Assembly: GCA_038237225.1 (NCBI GenBank)
Contig: JBBRYX010000004.1
Location: 181,761-245,760, forward strand
Source of the DNA: DASVUC01 sp038237225
GTDB lineage: Bacteria; Planctomycetota; Phycisphaerae; Tepidisphaerales; Tepidisphaeraceae
DNA length: 64,000 nucleotides
Reading direction: 5' to 3'
Below are positions 28,001-34,187 of the stretch, in pieces (the stretch's first letter is position 1; each line of letters begins with the position of its first letter). Both the position numbers and the translations under genes were made by a program. A model generated the notes under the pieces. The model was not told the origin of the DNA, ran no database searches, and worked only from the letters and a program-made list of their open reading frames with translations.

Positions 28001-31000
28001 ACCGCAATGACGGCACAGGCGTTGCCATCCCTGCGACAGTTCGGGAGTTCATTAAACTTCCCAAAGCCGACCGACGACTTATTGTCGATGCGTGCCCATC
28101 AGCGGCACTCTACCATCCCGGCGAGGACGCCTTCTATGTCTCATCCGATGATGCAGCGGCATCGGAAGTGGATGAGATCGCACGGGAAGAGTGGGGTCAC
28201 CGTCATCTATTCTCACAGACCGCCACAGATGTGGCGAGGATTGAGTCTGAATTTGAAGGGCTGACGCCCTACGAAGCGTTTGAGGCGGCAGTTCATCTCG
28301 CGATGGAGGTTCCGCAGCGACAGTGGCCGAAAGGGATCGCAGACATCCTTGGCCGCATCCAGAGGGGTATTGGTTCTGGACAGCGACAGAGCGATCAACC
28401 GCCGATGCCCGCGCCCGCGGGCTCCGATCAAGCCAAGCGTCAGCGCATGGTGACGCTGGCGGCTGTCGGGGCGGGGCAGATCGGCAGAGGCTCGCAGCGA
28501 TTCTCCACGTGGGCGCGGGTGATGCAGAAGCAGTTTCCCGGGATCAGCAACCGAGAACTGGCTTTCACCTGGCGGCAAGCGCGGCGTTACAAGGCGATGA
28601 CTGAGGATGCCAAGGCCGAGTGGGTGAAGCGGCACCTGATCCAGGGCGGTGAGAAAACCGTCAAGGAGACCATTGCTGAGAACACAGGGCGGATGAATTT
28701 CGGGGAGGCGGTGTCGGAGGTGGATGCGCTTCGCGCCAGCCTCCGTGCCCAGCAGCGCGCGGCGAAGGGCGGATATAATGCCGCACTCGACGATTCGACG
28801 AATTTCAAAGAGCGGTTGGTGCGGATCGTGCAGGGATTCCTGCCCCCGAGCCAGCGTCATGCAATGCTGCTGGATGTCGCACGAGCTCACACCATCGCGC
28901 AGATGCGGCTGGCGACGGCGCACCTTTATCGCGTGCTGGCCCGCTATGAGACGCGGCAGGCACTGTCTGATCTGGAGACGATGACGGGGAAGGTCAGGCT
29001 GGACGCCAAGCAAGGCCCCAAGAATGCCCCATTACAGGGACCGGAGGAGAAACCAGAACTGCCGTGGGCGAAGATCGACCGGGACTCACTGGAGCGGGAC
29101 CTGCGCGACCGCTACGACAAGATCATGGCTGATGCCAAGATCATCAAAGCGGGTCTGGAGACGGCGACGACCGCCGAAGAACAGTATCACGCAATTGATG
29201 CCTTCCACCGGCTGACCGATGACATACGCGCTGTGGGCGCCGAGCAGGTGGCGCGAAAATTCGTTCGGGTGGGCAATCAGCGGATCGAGAAAGAGAAGAT
29301 CGTCAGCGACCTGATTGAAAAAATCGAGCCCGGAGGCCCGGGCGACGGCGGTGCAGGCGGTTACGGCGGATCAAATGAACGTCCCGGCGATGCGAGCGTC
29401 ATCCGCCGGTGGCTGGGGCGTGGATCGCTTTCGATGGAGACGATCATGCTCCATCTGGATCCCAAAGAGGGGCTTCCGTTCCAGACGGCGATCGAACAGG
29501 TGCGGCGCGGGCAGGAAGGTTTCCATGGCGAGGAGCGTGACTGGAATGACCGATTGGTGCAGGCGCTGAAGGCGGCTGGCGTCGACGCAGGCACCGCCAA
29601 GCTCGATCGGTTCGTGAACCAGGCGGTGTCGGTGAACCTTCCCGACGCCGGCAAGCTGTCGATTACGCGGAACAACATCGTGGGTCTTGTGGCCGCCGCG
29701 GGCGATCGGCAGACGTCCAAACTGATTGAGCGTGGAGCGGTGTGGAACTTCCGCGGCAACCCACTGGGAAGTCCGATCAAGCTCACGATGCAGGACATGG
29801 CGGCGCTCGAGGGCATGATCTCGCCGGATGAGCGTGGTCTGATCCGCGCGTTCAAAGATTACAACGAGCAAAAGATCACCCAGCGGCTGATGCAGAAGTC
29901 GATCGAGCTGCGCGGTAAGGCTCCGGACCCTGTTAAAGGGTACTTCCCCAGGAGCCGAAACCTCCAGCAGAACGAGAGCAAGGGGGAGCCGAGGGGTTGG
30001 CGCGGCGTCGATGGACGTGCGGTTGAAGAGATCACCAACCTTCAGGAGCGAAGCCCGGATCTGACGCAACCGCTGTACATCCCGGAGTTTATTCAGGACA
30101 CCGACCGGTACGTTGAGAACGTTGCGCGGGTGATTCACCTGGCCGAGCCGGTGCGTGGGGCAGCGATGGTGCTGGAGAATCCAAGGGTGAAAGCGGCTCT
30201 GGAACGCCGATTTGGCAAGTCGATGAACCTCCGCATCCAGCAGTTCCTTGAGGACACAATGCAGGTGCGGCTGGGCGATGCGGCAACCGGTGGGGAGAAG
30301 CTGGCTGGGCTCATCACCCGCAATGCTTCTCGCGCGTGGCTTCAGGCGAACCCCAATCCCGTGCTCAAGAACGTCTTTGCGGGCACCACCTCGCTGATCG
30401 ATGAGTTCGAGTTGGCCGACTGGAAGATGGGCGCGGTGAAGATGTTCAGCCCCGCGGTGTTCGATCAGATGATTAAATCCAGCCCGATCGCATGGGCGCG
30501 GTATCACGGAGGTCTCTATGGCCAGTATTCGCCGATTACCGGTCGTCACGTGGAGACGGCAATCCAACTGACTGCGGGTGAGGCGCTGAAGGTCGGCAAG
30601 CTGGGCGCAGCCGTCGATCGGCTTCCGTTCATGGAATGGGCTGACAGCGTTCCCCTGCGTGCGGCGTTCGCCGCCGCGCACGCTGAGGCCCGGCGTCTGC
30701 ATCCGACTTGGACGCCGGAGCAGCAGAATCGGTATGCCCTCGACAAGTTCCACAGGGCTATCTATCGCACCCAGAACGGAACCAGCTCGACGGAGATCAG
30801 CGGCCTCGCCTCTGGCGCGAGAAGGAACCGCTACGCTTCGGCGGCGTTCCTGTTCACCAGCGATTCGAACAAGAAGTACAACATGGTCGCCCGCCTGCGT
30901 GGCGCCAGAGGCCACAAGAAGGCGCGCGCGGCCGCCGCTGTCGCATCCAGCGCGTTCTTCAGCACCCTGATCGGTGTGGGAACAGCTACGGGCCTCACGA

Positions 31001-31707
31001 TGCTGGGCGCGTGGCTGGCGGGTCGCGGCCTGTCGGATGAGGAGAAGAAGAAATTCAAGGACGAGGCGGTGTGGGATCTGCTGCGGAACACCTTTGGCCC
31101 GATCTACTTTGCTGACACCGCACTGGGGTTCCTCCGCGACATCGGCCATGGGCAGGGCGGGATCGAACTGACGATCGCACCGCAGGAGGTGGCCAAACAG
31201 TTCATCGACAGCGTGGGCCGCTTCGGCATCGCGATGTACAAATGGGCGGAAGCGGCCAGCGACACACCCGCCGCAGACAAAGCGTGGCAGCACCTGAAGG
31301 TGACCAGCTATCGCCTGGTCGACCATGCTCAGACGATCGTTGGCGCGCCGACAGAACCGCTGACCCGCATGGGACATCAGGTTTATGATGCCGCCACGGC
31401 CAAGCCGCCGGACCCGCGCGACGTGGAGCGACAGGCGGTGACAGAGAAGACCAAGGCGCTGCGGGCATCGCTGCCGCCTAAGACACAGCGGATGCTTCAG
31501 GAGATGTACAAGCTGCGGCTGCTGGGAGCAGACAAACTCACTTCCGCGGAGCGTGCGAGGCATGGAAAGCTGGAAGAGTTGGGCAAGGCATGGGAAAACC
31601 TCCAGAAAGCAGAAGAATCAAAGAAGCCAAGCTGGGTCGAATCAGCACGGCAATGGATGGCTAGGGAGTCGGAGCGGTTGCAGGCGGCCGGAGCCAGCCC
31701 AAACTAA
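19072..31707 (+). CDS. giant polyvalent protein: methyltransferase + helicase + ejection-type domains
   Basis: The 4,211-residue protein is a DarB-like/polyvalent type thought to be injected with phage DNA to resist host defence. Order: PM.(S/T)W(D/E)D repeats at 12-50; hydrophobic stretch about 200-280; SAP-like part about 744-785; disordered linker 981-1122; adenine-methyltransferase fold about 1122-1420 (ESSAGIG near 1253; motif IV reads NVPF instead of NPPF/NPPY); SNF2-type helicase (EVGVGKT at 1959-1965, DEAH at 2127-2130, QREGRIVRQ at 2466-2474); coiled coil; second linker about 2870-2930; metallopeptidase-like EEWGHRH near 3039-3045, lacking a full HExxH; helical LPD38-like C-terminal part with membrane-type segment about 3955-3985. 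One unbroken frame. Two other genes seem nested in the linkers. Confidence 0.8.
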   Translation: MAIPSPQAAPTPMKTWDDEATSSQATREPMSSWDDPPAAATAEPMFSWEDHTPVGSKLPAAGLAAEPTPLPVQLSDYINPPKIPGVMPNIMATTSTPADRAKASPEAFQEDLRPTTDTAIYAGKVIQSQVIGSAAFINRQLDKQGAVSAGTGAPGVPVPAPTPDQKAEREAFQSSLEQQATSARQDAEPYAPKNPIARTATDVALMMVPTVIATGVGGPAAGVATAVAQSVGTEYPSTVSELSPNIGDKEAARHAAELAAAGKGTIAGMVAGLFFSRIGQGEIPKALSPNTLKRLTAWFAEGAAGTGIQAKSDQIITHATRGDVKSIHSQVVGTADDWNEFFKQTASGGVIGMLLGIYARGLPKDYEHQMAKLGLNPNKYGDALPKWNKLIKVSEAGGITKDDALAAGIAIGKGEGISVGGVDFTTNDAAAIHSLQRDYAAAIAKQAAAAPEANAPAPVPQGLPTPGEPNAAQPPAESPLVPAPRTTTTPPAEQTPAPIAPATAATPAPIVEDERPIITPEERAGLLGDDEEPAAEAVAPPLPPATPENIDEIAVANPELARRVLEDLGADPQSAALIVQNLTPQQQPPADSEPTAPSEPPPEVDGQFVIPGTEDAVADQQENERHARTLKKQDSSLSDDDAIAVVSAMRQSIADEMKQAAQEAANQGQTLEEYVKADGFDQIRSAMDEAIRATGKWKSADLPTSDTYGPMMTEAYQTTPEAKPQAKPPPPVAQTTPTQTAAELEKLPGKDLVAIVRKEGVVTKGAKNRTHVVNAIVKHREAKGAMPPAPTAESHPSQKYKLAQEEFKGLKSKLTRAVNSGNPDKIIATADEAMAIFEQKGYPDSWANWEREKSDAEWRKARSHENGLLEPLAPSSVSPRLPKGVEAAIQEHLAEFKKHNWDRQVRPSDPKLGSKVGGSTVVGVWRTATASEADGSLHLTLMRGDGERYGVSGKQAEMILRERKPTPKAAPIPPTNPGATDGTIQSTGETPNGKTDGNRTPPGAKPNVPSGGGSPDGDGPGPTDQHVQPSDAAGAPPASGQPGDQSQGADGSAGNEPARRGGGGNRPRNRGPAAGAKLGGSGKPQARGESRSQSVPELIAERRTNLPDADRNHRIGAEDTLIVAGAKGKARANLAAIRLYKQLLTEKRNPTPDEKKVLAQYTGWGQLANYFDRIKPERIARAKSYGRSPEEDDLKWEKEYGSLAKEIKDLLSPDDWDAAARSTQNAHYTSRDVITHGLWGIAQRLGFEGGNVLESSAGIGHIMGLIPDEIESKSLWTAVELDSTSSGILRLLYPESTVYGMGFQDAPVESNSFDLAITNVPFAAKGPHDPAYPNMALHNYMLAKNIDAVKPGGLVIAITSDSTMDRARSITFREWAQGRVDFVGAIRLPNDAFKKNAGTEVTTDILIFRKSDGKPFADRKLWLETREIGVPAPKNWNAEEMGEPPTTAEINQYFADHPDMMLGDMTIDGKMYRKTEGDDSKAQTLSPRKDQDTVALLDEAVRKLPQSVAAYDPLAPAIRKAVTGGEAGAAKEFSYQMKDGKVWQVQRGQLVEPHFAGSPGKTKLAKTLIGLRDHSKLLIDAQLNPAISEKTLETLRGKVNQAYDDFKATYGAINSRPVRQVFEDDPEYPLLSGLEYVDESVVEKPGKGGKVSRQITQDISKADILSKRTQYPVQAPEKADSPVDAMAISESWKGYLDIPYVAKLLGTTEEQAIHQMVDSGVAFRDPGTQQVVSRDEYLSGDVREKLRAAESAVEKNPDLQRNIDAMKAVIPADKAVSKIKINLGSPWVPPAVYQDWLSQLFERQDVATIGYVPETGQMVVQWNHSLKYDAKNTDTLAGGGVSATRLVELSLKMELPKVYDEWKEDGKVKRALNVERTEAAREQQKVLKDRFETWAKQSQHAPQIARLYNDKYNAHVERTFSLPPFQYFPGQSTAYYAPRPHQARAVMRGIRESYTLAHEVGVGKTMAFITTVMEWKRLGLARKSMVVAMNTNVNQIIETFKRMYPQARILAPSERDFESSNRQRLFARIATGDYDAIILAHSQFNQIEDDPARLKAWVKTQLDKLHLAAVDAGGKGDESDKYSRDPRVKAVEERRQSLEEFLEKLAGRKTDNVVPFEKMGIDGLIVDEAHFYKKVYFDTQLENVRGLDTDFSQRGLSLLMKIRHVQQRTGGRNTILATGTPLTNTLAEAWNIMRLVRPDLMEKWGISNFDDFAASFAQIAANVEMDSVGRWREILRMGRFENAQQLSRMFRQTADVVFADEVPEIVRPQIKGGNAITHEIEPGPQLKEIMQKLLKIYEWYEKLKGQEKRMNRHIPLVIDGRAKKAALDVRMLRPDAQADEPSKIGHMAKEVARIYDATENVRGAQVIFADLYRSDQKETFNLFAAIRDELVKLGILNDEIALSPDFAGTSKLAQARRLQLFNDVNSGNVRVVLGTTAGLGVGVNIQTRLAAAHHLDAPYRPADIEQREGRIVRQGNLFGGGEGVPEGFLAHGGIELHRYGMKQTFDAGAYQRLARKQRMVREFIAGTLSEDSVEDMDDSQALSFEQASAAFSGNPLTLRRFELMKDIQRLQAIKNAHIDSMASARYKKQDLARTNDNYRREIEKVTELIKENPATFNTDDFPGITVAGKTYADMDEAQEALDAILKKEAAKHRAAADDPDTRIRRKEKGEISYPLGDWKFGTMPVKVSSVTEYDRNGSLIGNPGLEYSAPNPTSARGFLKTYTTAGGFLRGLMGLRNDYRDIVPDREAFIAQNAKAITELDKALTRRFEQEGDLEKGRAELREVVQKLGAASDPNKMTREDLNEFIRIYDEAGGAGAPKEAMLAAIGSVRPEKYEKVVRWLGKQRMTPEAAGAVHDLIKKLDENNRPPEDGDDDGNQPKHPDGSDSGAAQGHDPRPSPASPKGISGEPASQGEIESAFVRSTPQGATVERRGGKIHFLMSDGAVVPLHYVPRSQMPHVPSMSMVASITQHSYGLTVYRNDGTGVAIPATVREFIKLPKADRRLIVDACPSAALYHPGEDAFYVSSDDAAASEVDEIAREEWGHRHLFSQTATDVARIESEFEGLTPYEAFEAAVHLAMEVPQRQWPKGIADILGRIQRGIGSGQRQSDQPPMPAPAGSDQAKRQRMVTLAAVGAGQIGRGSQRFSTWARVMQKQFPGISNRELAFTWRQARRYKAMTEDAKAEWVKRHLIQGGEKTVKETIAENTGRMNFGEAVSEVDALRASLRAQQRAAKGGYNAALDDSTNFKERLVRIVQGFLPPSQRHAMLLDVARAHTIAQMRLATAHLYRVLARYETRQALSDLETMTGKVRLDAKQGPKNAPLQGPEEKPELPWAKIDRDSLERDLRDRYDKIMADAKIIKAGLETATTAEEQYHAIDAFHRLTDDIRAVGAEQVARKFVRVGNQRIEKEKIVSDLIEKIEPGGPGDGGAGGYGGSNERPGDASVIRRWLGRGSLSMETIMLHLDPKEGLPFQTAIEQVRRGQEGFHGEERDWNDRLVQALKAAGVDAGTAKLDRFVNQAVSVNLPDAGKLSITRNNIVGLVAAAGDRQTSKLIERGAVWNFRGNPLGSPIKLTMQDMAALEGMISPDERGLIRAFKDYNEQKITQRLMQKSIELRGKAPDPVKGYFPRSRNLQQNESKGEPRGWRGVDGRAVEEITNLQERSPDLTQPLYIPEFIQDTDRYVENVARVIHLAEPVRGAAMVLENPRVKAALERRFGKSMNLRIQQFLEDTMQVRLGDAATGGEKLAGLITRNASRAWLQANPNPVLKNVFAGTTSLIDEFELADWKMGAVKMFSPAVFDQMIKSSPIAWARYHGGLYGQYSPITGRHVETAIQLTAGEALKVGKLGAAVDRLPFMEWADSVPLRAAFAAAHAEARRLHPTWTPEQQNRYALDKFHRAIYRTQNGTSSTEISGLASGARRNRYASAAFLFTSDSNKKYNMVARLRGARGHKKARAAAAVASSAFFSTLIGVGTATGLTMLGAWLAGRGLSDEEKKKFKDEAVWDLLRNTFGPIYFADTALGFLRDIGHGQGGIELTIAPQEVAKQFIDSVGRFGIAMYKWAEAASDTPAADKAWQHLKVTSYRLVDHAQTIVGAPTEPLTRMGHQVYDAATAKPPDPRDVERQAVTEKTKALRASLPPKTQRMLQEMYKLRLLGADKLTSAERARHGKLEELGKAWENLQKAEESKKPSWVESARQWMARESERLQAAGASPN
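22013..22435 (+). CDS. nested gene 1 inside the giant gene (+1 frame)
   Basis: In the +1 frame relative to the giant gene there is a 140-codon frame starting at an ATG with AGGAG at 22002-22006, six bases before it. The product looks like a real protein: amphipathic helices ('MFQAAADHLMEMDPGLLISM', 'EHLRQVANRAINLKVLMVQ', 'PDAEEAAIAHEIADQQQ', 'REASRVLNRFLNSLQN'). Over the same bases the giant protein reads as a Gly/Pro/Asp-rich linker (about residues 981-1122). It ends 60-100 bases before the methyltransferase core. No family is recognised. An overprinted gene is the best reading; chance opening is less likely given the ribosome site and composition. Confidence 0.6.
   Translation: MVQSRAPVKLRTERLTATELPLEQSPMFQAAADHLMEMDPGLLISMYSHQTLLEHLRQVANRAINLKVLMVQRGMSPPDAEEAAIAHEIADQQQEPNWEAPENLKREASRVLNRFLNSLQNVAPTFPTLIETTESEPKTH
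27692..27856 (+). CDS. nested gene 2 inside the giant gene (+1 frame)
   Basis: A 54-codon frame, again +1 relative to the giant gene, starts at an ATG with GGAG at 27682-27685, six bases before it. The product is basic and helical in the middle ('TTHAQAQQARKEYLENLLRR') with a Pro-rich tail. The giant protein across this stretch is a disordered Asp/Gly/Pro/Ser linker (about 2874-2929). The same layout as nested gene 1 makes it more credible, but a short frame carries less weight. Confidence 0.45.
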   Translation: MAINRNIPMGVIPARPKGTTHAQAQQARKEYLENLLRRAKSNRPSSDPPPKAPQ

Positions 31708-31708
31708 G

Positions 31709-32332
31709 TTACTTCCCTTGGTCAATCACAATGTGCTCAGACTCTTGGATTTTGCCATCAGGGGACAGGTGGTGTCCATGTCCAGACGGATACGCTAGGT
31801 CAATCATTCCGCCAGACTGCAACGCCACCATTGAAGCATATGACATATCGTTCCCCCACAACTTCAAATCAGCGGCCTCGTCGTTTACCGCAGCGGAGAG
31901 GGAAAAACGACCTCCGGCCTTGCCCATCCTGAACCACGCTCCATTTTTTTCATTCCAGCCAGCCGAGCACACGGGGTCACGTTTTTGGTCCAATACAGAC
32001 CAACCAGTATATGAGGCGTTTCCGTCTTCCCCAATGTAAGCGACGACCTCCCTCTTTGGGTTCATGACGTTTATCCCATGGCAATTAAGAACACCGTCTT
32101 TGTCGCTAAACCAAGCCACCGCTGAACCATCTTGGCCGCGAATCTGAAGTTCCCGGCAATACAAAACATCGACTTGGGTGGCCTTGCGATCCTTTTTTGG
32201 GTCGGCAAATAGGTCATTTTTCTCAGCACCATTGAAAACAAGCGCAACGAGAATCAGGCCAATAATAAAGGTCGCTCCCCGCCAGCGGGACGCTGATTTC
32301 TCTAGACGCGCTATACGATTCTCGATGCTCAT
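31709..32332 (-). CDS. membrane-anchored exported protein, lysogenic-conversion candidate
   Basis: The ATG at 32332 is preferred because GGAG lies six bases upstream. The 207-residue product has a short charged N-terminus, one membrane span at about 19-38 (TFIIGLILVALVFNG), then an external beta-rich part with recurring 'L.I...DGS.VAWFSD.DG', 'INVMNPKREVVAYIGEDG' and 'LDQKRDPV' units, like the short 'Gly-Lys/Arg' repeats of some exported bacterial proteins. It is transcribed against the phage structural genes and lies next to the lysogeny region, which suggests expression from the prophage. Function unknown. Confidence 0.6.
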   Translation of the reverse strand: MSIENRIARLEKSASRWRGATFIIGLILVALVFNGAEKNDLFADPKKDRKATQVDVLYCRELQIRGQDGSAVAWFSDKDGVLNCHGINVMNPKREVVAYIGEDGNASYTGWSVLDQKRDPVCSAGWNEKNGAWFRMGKAGGRFSLSAAVNDEAADLKLWGNDMSYASMVALQSGGMIDLAYPSGHGHHLSPDGKIQESEHIVIDQGK

Positions 32333-32400
32333 GGAGATCTCCTTTATTGTTGCATCCAAACTAAACCAATTCAGATGGAATTTGTTTGCAATCAGTTAGG

Positions 32401-32406
32401 TATAAG
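32401..32406 (+). promoter_or_regulatory. possible -10 box (TATAAG)
   Basis: The 136-nt gap between two divergent genes is AT-rich. TATAAG here could serve the metallopeptidase gene, but no good -35 stands 16-18 bp upstream. Confidence 0.25.
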
Positions 32407-32468
32407 TTAAGTTACCGCAACGTTAGGAAAAACCCGGCCATGGTGGGCCTTTTCTCGGGAGCCTCATC

Positions 32469-33101
32469 ATGTATTTCATTTTCGACGATCGACGTTTCAA
32501 CGTCGCAATCGCCCCACGTCCGCTCATGAAGGATGGTCAGGCCTGCGAAGCCGCTTTGGACTTCGACAAGGGCGACATCTGGCTCAGCGACCAGCTTCAC
32601 GGCCACAAACGGAAGATCAAACTGTTTCACGAACTGCGTCATGCGTGGAAGTTTCTGCGTGGCGAGCAGGTGGATGAAGAGGATGATGCCGATTCCGTCG
32701 CCGAGATGATGGTGATGGTGATGCACCAGTTCGATGAGCAAGGCGGCGAACCCGCCCTGATGGCCATGGAGCCTGATCGCGCGTCGCGTCTGCCGAGGGT
32801 GCCTGCGACGATGATGAACCACTCCAACGCCCCGTGTGGATACTGCCATGCGCCGGTGGCGGTGGGCTCGATCGGAAGCACCGCCCCTGCGTGGAACGAA
32901 GACATGGGTTGCTGGACGATGGACCGCGGCATCTTCTGCACGGTGTGCGAGAAGGTGACGGCGTGGCGAGAAACATGCACTGCGTCGGGGATGCCCACTG
33001 GGGGCTATCTGGCGCACCCGCAGCCGAGAGTGTTGCCTGGTCCGGAAGCCTCCGCATGGATTGCGAAGCACCAGCAGCTCTGCGGCGTGTACATGGGGTA
33101 G
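32469..33101 (+). CDS. zinc metallopeptidase (IrrE/ImmA-like) with zinc-ribbon tail
   Basis: The 210-residue protein has the zincin motif HELRH (KLFHELRHAWKF, about residues 54-65) followed by an acidic helix 'DSVAEMMVMVMHQF' that could give the third zinc ligand. The C-terminal half has CGYCH and CTVC pairs, a zinc-ribbon-like site. In phages and ICEs such proteases cleave the XRE repressor to trigger induction (ImmR/ImmA type). Here the gene ends 2 nt from the end of a convergent XRE gene, so a repressor-cleaving role is plausible. A GGGAG ribosome site precedes the ATG. Confidence 0.65.
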   Translation: MYFIFDDRRFNVAIAPRPLMKDGQACEAALDFDKGDIWLSDQLHGHKRKIKLFHELRHAWKFLRGEQVDEEDDADSVAEMMVMVMHQFDEQGGEPALMAMEPDRASRLPRVPATMMNHSNAPCGYCHAPVAVGSIGSTAPAWNEDMGCWTMDRGIFCTVCEKVTAWRETCTASGMPTGGYLAHPQPRVLPGPEASAWIAKHQQLCGVYMG

Positions 33102-33103
33102 GG

Positions 33104-33484
33104 TCACTCCCTGCCCCCTTTTTTTCGCTCGACGGCGGCCCGTGCTTTCGGAGATTGCGAGGCCGCGCGCTTTCTTCGCTCTAAAATCTGGGTGCCGGTG
33201 ACAAGCATATTAAACCCGCCCCGCCGACTCTCCTGCGCCAGCTGAGTTACAACTTCATCACTCACCTCAAGCGGAACCCTCGCGGTGCGCGTGGCTGGGT
33301 CAAATGGGATCCCAAGGGCGCGGGTGACGGCAATCAGCTTGCCCAATTCCACCTTTGGATCGTCCATTTCAATGCGTGTCATCGTCGGGGCCGAGAATCC
33401 AAGAGACTCAGCCAGCGACTTCTTCTTCTCGCCGCGAAACTTTCTGATTCCTCTGATGATTTTCCCAAGAGTAAGCACACACAC
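33104..33484 (-). CDS. XRE-family HTH repressor
   Basis: The 126-residue product (GTG start; a second GTG is two codons later) has a Cro/CI-type helix-turn-helix at about 8-58: 'SLAESLGFSAPTMTRIE' with the following 'LGKLIAVTRALGI' helix. The rest is basic, with a long C-terminal helix. It is divergent from another XRE gene with an operator-rich gap between, and convergent with the metallopeptidase. Probably the lysogeny switch. Confidence 0.75.
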   Translation of the reverse strand: MCVLTLGKIIRGIRKFRGEKKKSLAESLGFSAPTMTRIEMDDPKVELGKLIAVTRALGIPFDPATRTARVPLEVSDEVVTQLAQESRRGGFNMLVTGTQILERRKRAASQSPKARAAVERKKGGRE

Positions 33485-33494
33485 AAGTTAGCGG

Positions 33495-33510
33495 CGTTCT
33501 CTCACGAACG
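33495..33510. promoter_or_regulatory. operator-like inverted repeat CGTTC-N6-GAACG
   Basis: CGTTC (33495-33499) and GAACG (33506-33510) form an inverted repeat. The GAACGCTC half recurs at 33551-33558 beside the rightward promoter. These are likely repressor sites. Confidence 0.6.
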
Positions 33511-33545
33511 CTCATAAAAATTCAACGACGAAACGAGAATTTTAG

Positions 33546-33573
33546 TTGACGAACGCTCGTGAATGTTCATAAT
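33546..33573 (+). promoter_or_regulatory. rightward lysogeny promoter (TTGACG-N16-CATAAT)
   Basis: TTGACG at 33546-33551 and CATAAT at 33568-33573 are 16 bp apart. The expected RNA start is about 33580, next to the ATG at 33581. The operator half-site ACGAACGCTCGT overlaps the -35. Confidence 0.65.
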
Positions 33574-33580
33574 CATTGCA

Positions 33581-33859
33581 ATGTCCAGTTCGGAAGCCAA
33601 GGATTCGGTGATTGTCCCCCATGAGAAGTTTATGCACTTGCTTCGGCGGTACAGGATCGCGAAGGGCCTGACGCAAACGGCTTTGGCCAAGCGGTTAAAG
33701 CTGAAGACGCCATCGACGGTGTCGTTTTGGGAATCAGGAGCCAGCGTACCCAGCCCCCAACTTGTTCCCAAGCTGGCTCGCATCCTTGGTCTGAGTGCGA
33801 TGGATCTGACACAGGTGATCGAGCCGGAGCAATCCCGCCCCGCTCAGCAGGCCAGGTAA
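33581..33859 (+). CDS. second XRE-family HTH regulator, probably leaderless
   Basis: The 92-residue protein has a typical XRE domain at about 17-75: 'LRRYRIAKGLTQTALAKRLKLKTPSTVSFWESGASVPSPQLVPKLARILG'-type helices (only the pattern is quoted). I chose the ATG at 33581 over one at 33563 because the earlier one lies inside the promoter spacer, upstream of the expected RNA start. The resulting mRNA would have no leader, as for lambda cI from PRM. It heads a rightward run to the integrase. Confidence 0.7.
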   Translation: MSSSEAKDSVIVPHEKFMHLLRRYRIAKGLTQTALAKRLKLKTPSTVSFWESGASVPSPQLVPKLARILGLSAMDLTQVIEPEQSRPAQQAR

Positions 33860-33871
33860 CGAAGGAGCATC

Positions 33872-34105
33872 ATGCAACAGTTCGAGACATTGAAGCAGTT
33901 GGTCATCGACGCCGTGAATGACGTGGATAAGGCTGAAAAAGGCAACAAGGCAGCGGGGACCCGCCTGCGCAAGCACATGCAGGGGATCAAGGCTGCCGCC
34001 CAGGATGTCCGGCACGCGGTGCTGGTACTGAAAGAGACGCCCGCTGCTCCCGCACCGACTCCCCCTAACCCGGATCAGGTCGGAACGCAGCAGGCTTCGA
34101 GTTGA
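33872..34105 (+). CDS. histone H1-like (Hc1-type) protein
   Basis: The 77-residue product carries the signature of bacterial histone H1-like proteins: 'LKQLVIDAVNDVDKAEKGNKAAGTRLRKHMQGIKAAAQDVR' pattern at about 7-47, with KGNKAAGTR.RK.MQ as the best-conserved part. The usual Lys-rich tail is missing; instead there is a short Pro/Ala/Thr tail. It may coat or bend phage or host DNA. AAGGAGC ribosome site, 13 nt after the regulator gene, so co-transcribed. Confidence 0.7.
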   Translation: MQQFETLKQLVIDAVNDVDKAEKGNKAAGTRLRKHMQGIKAAAQDVRHAVLVLKETPAAPAPTPPNPDQVGTQQASS

Positions 34106-34112
34106 GGAACGC

Positions 34113-34167
34113 GGTCGCCGCCCGGTTTCCCCCGCTGGTCTCCCCCCGCCAGCAGCCGGGCGCGACC
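34113..34167 (+). ncRNA. long hairpin between H1-like gene and next gene
   Basis: GGTCGC and GCCCGG (34113-34118, 34120-34125) pair with CCGGGC and GCGACC (34156-34161, 34162-34167), and GCTGG/CCAGC (34134-34138, 34149-34153) form an inner stem. The loops are pyrimidine-rich. No T tract follows, so it is not a normal terminator; RNA processing, protein binding or mRNA stability are options. Confidence 0.5.
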
Positions 34168-34187
34168 TCTTATACGAGGAGAAGGTC

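Noticed and set aside
29371..31563. 730-codon open frame antisense to the giant gene
   Set aside because: It has no family features, is rich in Arg/His/Leu as expected for the antisense of a GC-rich gene, and lies over clearly coding sequence.
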